Below, piece by piece: positions 59,706 to 64,000 of a stretch of DNA of 64,000 nt; the stretch's first letter is position 1; every line of letters starts with the position of its first letter. The notes beneath the pieces were generated by a model. It made no database searches. It saw nothing but the letters and a program-made list of their open reading frames with translations, and had not been told where the DNA came from. The DNA lies in assembly GCA_964006375.1 (NCBI GenBank), contig OZ023263.1, positions 131,592,954 through 131,656,953 of the forward strand, read 5' to 3'. The stretch is from Tillus elongatus (taxonomy: Eukaryota > Arthropoda > Insecta > Coleoptera > Cleridae). Position numbers and translations under genes: made by a program.

Positions 59706-59723
59706 TGGCGCCCAACGTGGGGC
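59706..59723 (+). promoter_or_regulatory. Primer binding site, tRNA-Lys type
   Basis: TGGCGCCCAACGTGGGGC is complementary to the 3' end of animal tRNA-Lys(CUU) and directly abuts the LTR end. A diverged look-alike, TGGCTCTACAACGTGGGAC, lies 51 bp earlier inside the LTR. Confidence 0.8.
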
Positions 59724-60239
59724 TGAAGCCTGGAAAGGCATCTGGAATTTGCGGTTGGTGGTATGAGATGTAAAAATATCGCGTTTTACATTAATATTTT
59801 TCTTATGCAATGATGTGGCATTTTTCACTGCTAAATGGCGGGGTGACCTATGTGGCATGTTGTTTCTTTTCTTCTGGATTTGGCGAAATATTTAGCATTA
59901 TAATATAGAAATTTTTTGGCCCATCTTGTTTATTTTTTACTTCTTATCTGAAGTTGATGTCGTTTATGATAATTATATTTTATATTAAGTTGGTATAAAT
60001 TGACTCTTTAATGAGGAACATATTCCTCAGTATTTATTAGCAGATTATTTTCAAAGCGAAATATTTTGTTTATCATTTGAACAAGTTTAATTTTAAAAGT
60101 GAAGTATATTTATTAGCAGATTATGTTTGAAGCGAAATATTTTGTTTATCTTTGATTTAGACCAGTTTGGTTTTAAGTTTTTGCGTTTTTAGTGAATTTT
60201 CTTAGAAAAAATTCACTAATGAGGAGATCTCGACTTTTG

Positions 60240-60315
60240 AATTTTGAATTGCTTCAAATGAGCGCGATCTAGGACCCCTAGAACCCATATCCGGGGTCAG
60301 TTTCAATTTTTATAT

Positions 60316-60413
<98 letters not shown>

Positions 60414-60890
60414 CACACCGATAACTCAAAAAATAATGGGCCGATTTTGATAAAATTTGGCATGTACCTTTCTTTTGTAAATGGCTTGGATAAGTTCGTT
60501 AGCCAGGAAAATCGGACGAGGTTTTCCGAGAAAATTTTGAGTTTCCATTCGAAAAAAATTCTGATCTCAAAAAGTAATAAGCCGATTTTAATAAAATTTG
60601 GCATGTACCTTTCTTTTGTAAATGGCTTTGACAAGTTTGTTAGTTAAGAAAATCGGACGAGGTTTTCCGGGAAAATTTTGAGTTTTAATTTGAAAAAAAA
60701 TTTTATCTTAAAAAATAAGACATATATGATAACCAAATTTGGTAGGTAGGTTAACGATATAAAAAGTAAACTATACACCAAAATTTAGATTTCTATGTTA
60801 CAAGAAAAAAAAGTTATAATAAAATATTTTGTGCCAGATCATTTCTATGAAAATTCACTACCATAACGCACTTGCTGCGTCCAGGCTTTT
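60240..60890 (-). repeat. Dispersed repeat with internal (AT)n and a tandem duplication
   Basis: Minus-strand copy: GCCTGGACGCAGCAAG lies at its start (about 60,886) and ATATGGGTTCTAGGGGTCC at its end (about 60,269). It includes (AT)n at 60,319-60,409 and two copies of a 141 bp segment (CCGATTTTGATAAAATTTGG at 60,441 and its near copy at 60,582; both contain GTACCTTTCTTTTGTAAATG and AAATCGGACGAGGTTTTCCG). A related copy is at 49,671-49,985. Confidence 0.7.
60319..60409. repeat. (AT)n microsatellite
   Basis: About 91 bp of AT dinucleotides inside the dispersed repeat. Confidence 0.95.
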
Positions 60891-62821
60891 AAACGTTTTA
60901 GAGAATTTGAATTTAGATAATTTGAGTTTAATTTCAGTTACGCTGCTGTTAAATAAGGCAGTATTCCCTTTAGAGAATTTGAGTTTACGATGGGATTGAT
61001 AGGGCAGTATTTTTCGTTAGAGAATTTTAGTTTTGCGCTGCTATTGATAAGGCAATATCTTATTTTGCAGCTATTCTCATTTTTGCGTTTTGGCGTAACT
61101 CTTTAGAGAATTTTTTTAGATTTGGCATTCTTTCTACGGTCTCATAGTTAATATATTTTTTTGATTTCTCGGAGCTACACAAAGGGCTTTCCTTTCTTTC
61201 TCTTTTCAAGATTTAGCGACATGCGACCCGAGGTATGTCGTTAAATTGCGTCCAAACGATATTATATGCATTTCTCATCTTCTTAAGGTGTTGTGTTTTA
61301 AGCTTTGTTTTAATAATTACTCAGTTTCTTCTCTAGCTCATCATTCTGATTGGGAGCTTTTCAGTCAGTTTCTTCGAGATGACTTTGAAAATTCAATCAT
61401 CCAATTTTTGTTTTTTAATTAAAATGTCCTTCAGACATCATTTTTCTTTAACCTCAGTCACTCCGCGGTGATCTTCATGTAGGAAGCAACCGCAGGCGTT
61501 ATTGGTTTCAAATTTTGTTGTCAACTTTCTTCGAAATTTTTTTTAATTTCAATGGCATACAGAGCAATCACGTTCTAGATCTTTTATTTCCCTTCCAGCC
61601 AACGCTCTCTTTGATTCATTGTTGGCTTATTTTTTTGTTGAATAAGGAGCTTTATGACATTCATTTCTAACTTCAGCCTTCTTTTATAGTGGCTTTTTTA
61701 AAATTTGTTCCATTTTTTTTACCCTGGCCAGCGGGATGTGTGACATGTCACACGCGTCACCCCCTTTTCTTTCCCTGATATAAAGCTTCCGAGTCAGTCC
61801 CAAGAGGTTCTGAATCAGTCCCAATAGTGACGTCAGAGTCTGAGTCCCCCTAGTGACGTCAGAGTTGGTGATGCGGCATACACAGCCGTGGTCGATTGTT
61901 CTACCGCATTATAACTCAATGAGAACGCGCTTACCAACGTGATCACTCGATTAAGTCAAATGCGTTGCGAGATAAAAGCTCTTTATAAGCAAACTTCTTC
62001 TCTGGTAAAAATTCTAATACACAAGATGTAAATACATGGACGAGAAAGGGCAGCATGCCGACATAGGTAAGAATAAATACATAATGCTCGCTTATTTTGT
62101 GATTGATATAAATAGCCTGTCTTTTTGCTGTAATAAATGTACGTTAAGTAATTGCGCTTACTGCAGATGTGATATTGTTCTATGATGGCTTGTGGTAGCG
62201 TTCCAAAATTAATATGAAATGACTATTTGCCATTATTTTGCATTAACTATACTCTGCTCAAAGTCAATTAAATTTTATTAACTTTCAACACAGATAACTC
62301 TTGTACTTGCACGGAACGAGCTACCACCTGCCCTATTTAATTAATAAAGAACTTGGCTGACCCCAATTCACATGAAATTTTAGATCACCTCGCTATTAGG
62401 GGACCCGTTTTACGGGAATCCATCATCTGGACATCTATCTACAGGAAAACCCTGTCCTGGGGTCAAGTATGCTCCTATAGAGAAGAACACCTGGCACCAT
62501 TTCGAATGAGCTAGCATTATGGCCATCACAGTTAATCCCAGGGTAGGAACACATCGGTTTCGAACACGTCATCAAGCTCCCATCACAAGGAAGCCTACCC
62601 CAGCTGCTCCGACGATACCGACACAGTGGGGCCCCTTCTAACATTTTGGCCTAAGCTGGTACAACTTGTCACCTTCAGGACAGCAGTTTAATTCGCATCA
62701 AAGCAAAGTACATTACTTATCTGTAACACCGTTTCTATGAAATCTAAATATCCTGCTCCACAATTCACCTAAACAATATTCAGACTTAATTTAACATTAA
62801 CTGATTTTCTTTATCATGTAT

Positions 62822-63110
62822 TGAGATTTGTTTAATTGGAGCAACTACATTATATGACTGTGATATTTGTGAATAAATTTATTTTACCGTACTTTGAATT
62901 TCATTTGCATATCTTACACCCTACCAACCGTAAGTCCTAAACCCCATGCCCTGTATTTATTTTGTGTTAAGTTTTATTCCCTGACTGAGCAGCCAAATTG
63001 AGTTTTTTATATTAAGATTATTCATTATTAATTGAGTATTTTAATGGGGTTTTAAATTTCATTATACTGGCTCCACAACGGGGGCCTATAGATTTTTATT
63101 TTCATTGTAC
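62822..63110 (+). mobile_element. Second, uninterrupted LTR of the LARD-like element
   Basis: 289 bp from TGAGATTTGTTTAATTGGAG to TTTTCATTGTAC. The outer parts match the two pieces of the split left LTR at 50,519-50,593 and 59,603-59,705. Its middle ~110 bp has no counterpart there. AATAAATTTATTTT near 62,873 could include the polyadenylation signal. Confidence 0.7.
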
Positions 63111-63124
63111 TTTAATATGTTTAA

Positions 63125-63525
63125 TTTAAATGTAGGTATACAGATTTGAACCTATAGTTATACATGCAATAAACAACACATCAATACACATACACACATT
63201 GAGATTTGATCCTGTAACCACAAGACAAACAACACACCCTACATATACCAAGATTTACACCCATGCCGATACAAAAGACAAACAACAAGCAACGCATATC
63301 GTACACACATCAAGTTTTGAACCTATAACCATACACGCATAACAAACATATTTTCAGATACACATAGAATAAACAACACAACAAGCATACTTACATTTAA
63401 ATTTGCACCTGTAGCCATGCATATAATAAACAACACACAACACGTATACACACATCATGATTTGAACCTACCATTAAGATTTAAACCTATACCCATACAT
63501 ACAATAAACATCAACAACAACAAAT
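63125..63525. repeat. Degenerate ~65-75 bp tandem repeat
   Basis: About six decayed copies of AGATTTGAACCTATAACCAT followed by ACATACAATAAACAACACA. Phase slips and CA-rich insertions separate them. Confidence 0.75.
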
Positions 63526-63537
63526 AAGAAGCACGTG

Positions 63538-64000
63538 TTTAGGTGGTTTCACGTATGGTGGAGTTTATTGAGGGGTGTTGATTACTAAGTGTTTTAAAAT
63601 ATTAATCACATCGATATAATTTTCATATAAATACGTATTTTTTCAGGTAATCAATGCGTACTCATATTCTTTTTTATTATTATTATTATTTAAGTAGCAA
63701 TAGTTTTTTGTAAAAACAGCAATGATAAATAACCGACACAGCTCATAAGCTACCTCCAAAGACAACATACATGGAACATCTATTTAAACGGTTTCAAGTA
63801 TGATGTGAGTTTATTGAGAGGTGTTTCATGCTAGATGTTTTAAAATATTAGCTACATTGATATAGTTTTCACATAAAAAACATATTTTAAGGTCAATACA
63901 CATGTGTTCTAATTTTTTAACACATATTTAAAACGTGTTGGGTTTGTAAAAACATCAATGGTAGATGGCCGGTAGGGCTCATAAGTCGTCTCTAATCAAC
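63538..64000. repeat. ~249 bp tandem repeat, two copies, running off the window
   Basis: TTTAGGTGGTTTCACGTATG at 63,538 and TTTAAACGGTTTCAAGTATG at about 63,784 begin units sharing GAGTTTATTGAG, TTTTAAAATATTA, ATTTTCATATAAA or ATAGTTTTCACATAAA, and CTCATAAG. The first unit contains an (ATT)n run at 63,670-63,690. The array may continue beyond the window. Confidence 0.8.

Larger units (their letters stand above)
59724..62821 (+). mobile_element. Non-coding interior of an LTR element (LARD-like)
   Basis: Between the tRNA-Lys primer site and the second LTR copy there is about 3.1 kb with no retroviral coding frame. It holds an 84 bp partial duplication (TATTAGCAGATTAT at 60,028 and 60,112, followed by AGCGAAATATTTTGTTTAT), an inserted dispersed repeat (60,240-60,890) and two TGACGTCA sites (about 61,828 and 61,854) inside repeated TAGTGACGTCAGAGT. 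A minus-strand frame at 62,435-62,644 has no recognisable domain. A coding-less interior between LTRs defines a LARD-type element. The polypurine tract before the second LTR is not obvious. Confidence 0.5.

Noticed and set aside
62435..62644. 69-codon minus-strand frame
   Set aside because: Cysteine- and serine-rich but without a recognisable domain; stops in all frames beyond it. It is more likely part of a decayed repeat.
50519..63110. Target-site duplication for the LARD-like element
   Set aside because: Bases before the left LTR (GACAC) and after the right LTR (TTTAA) do not match, so the LTR interpretation rests on the paired LTR copies and the primer site only.

Overview
The window reads as non-coding, repeat-dominated nuclear DNA of an arthropod, most likely an insect. 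The grounds are an errantivirus-like (insect gypsy-clade) LTR retrotransposon with an envelope gene, a BEL/Pao remnant, a Tc1/mariner-type transposon with long terminal inverted repeats, many long (AT)n tracts, and no bacterial gene organisation. I see no intact ordinary cellular gene and no tRNA or rRNA gene. The species cannot be named from the sequence.

Bases 1-32,612 are one satellite array, open at the left window edge: about 104 head-to-tail AT-rich monomers of roughly 310-327 bp. It has higher-order structure. A 10-monomer unit (3,070 and 3,076 bp) alternates with an 8-monomer version (2,451 bp), and the pair recurs at a 5.52 kb offset. Other blocks of the array are copies of one another at offsets of 6.2, 9.45, 15.1, 18.8, 19.45 and 21.6 kb. 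A 251 bp fold-back element sits inside the array at 19,990. The short open frames in every monomer are a by-product of repetition.

Bases 32.6-42 kb hold unassigned AT-rich DNA, remnants of transposons, a decayed BEL/Pao element (36.3-39.6 kb) with three separate internal tandem expansions, and several kilobases of degenerate minisatellite and microsatellite.

Bases 42-49 kb form an island of virus-like coding relics. It holds a KilA-N gene with a DUF3627-like end, broken by two frameshifts and lying between 205 bp direct repeats; a perfect-looking 111 bp-arm hairpin; an unrecognised 189-residue frame; and a small basic protein with a partial second copy of its 3' end. Decayed frames and (AT)n tracts surround them.

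Bases 50.5-63.1 kb look like a three-level nest. The outermost layer is a non-coding LTR element with a tRNA-Lys-type primer site. Its left LTR is split by a 9 kb Tc1/mariner-type transposon with about 600 bp inverted repeats. The transposase of that transposon is split by a young errantivirus-like provirus (LTRs 406 bp, one difference, 4 bp CGCG target duplication). The provirus keeps gag, protease, the integrase zinc finger and envelope but has no reverse transcriptase, RNase H or integrase core. It also shows a -1 frameshift site and a plausible spliced envelope message. The window ends in degenerate tandem repeats.
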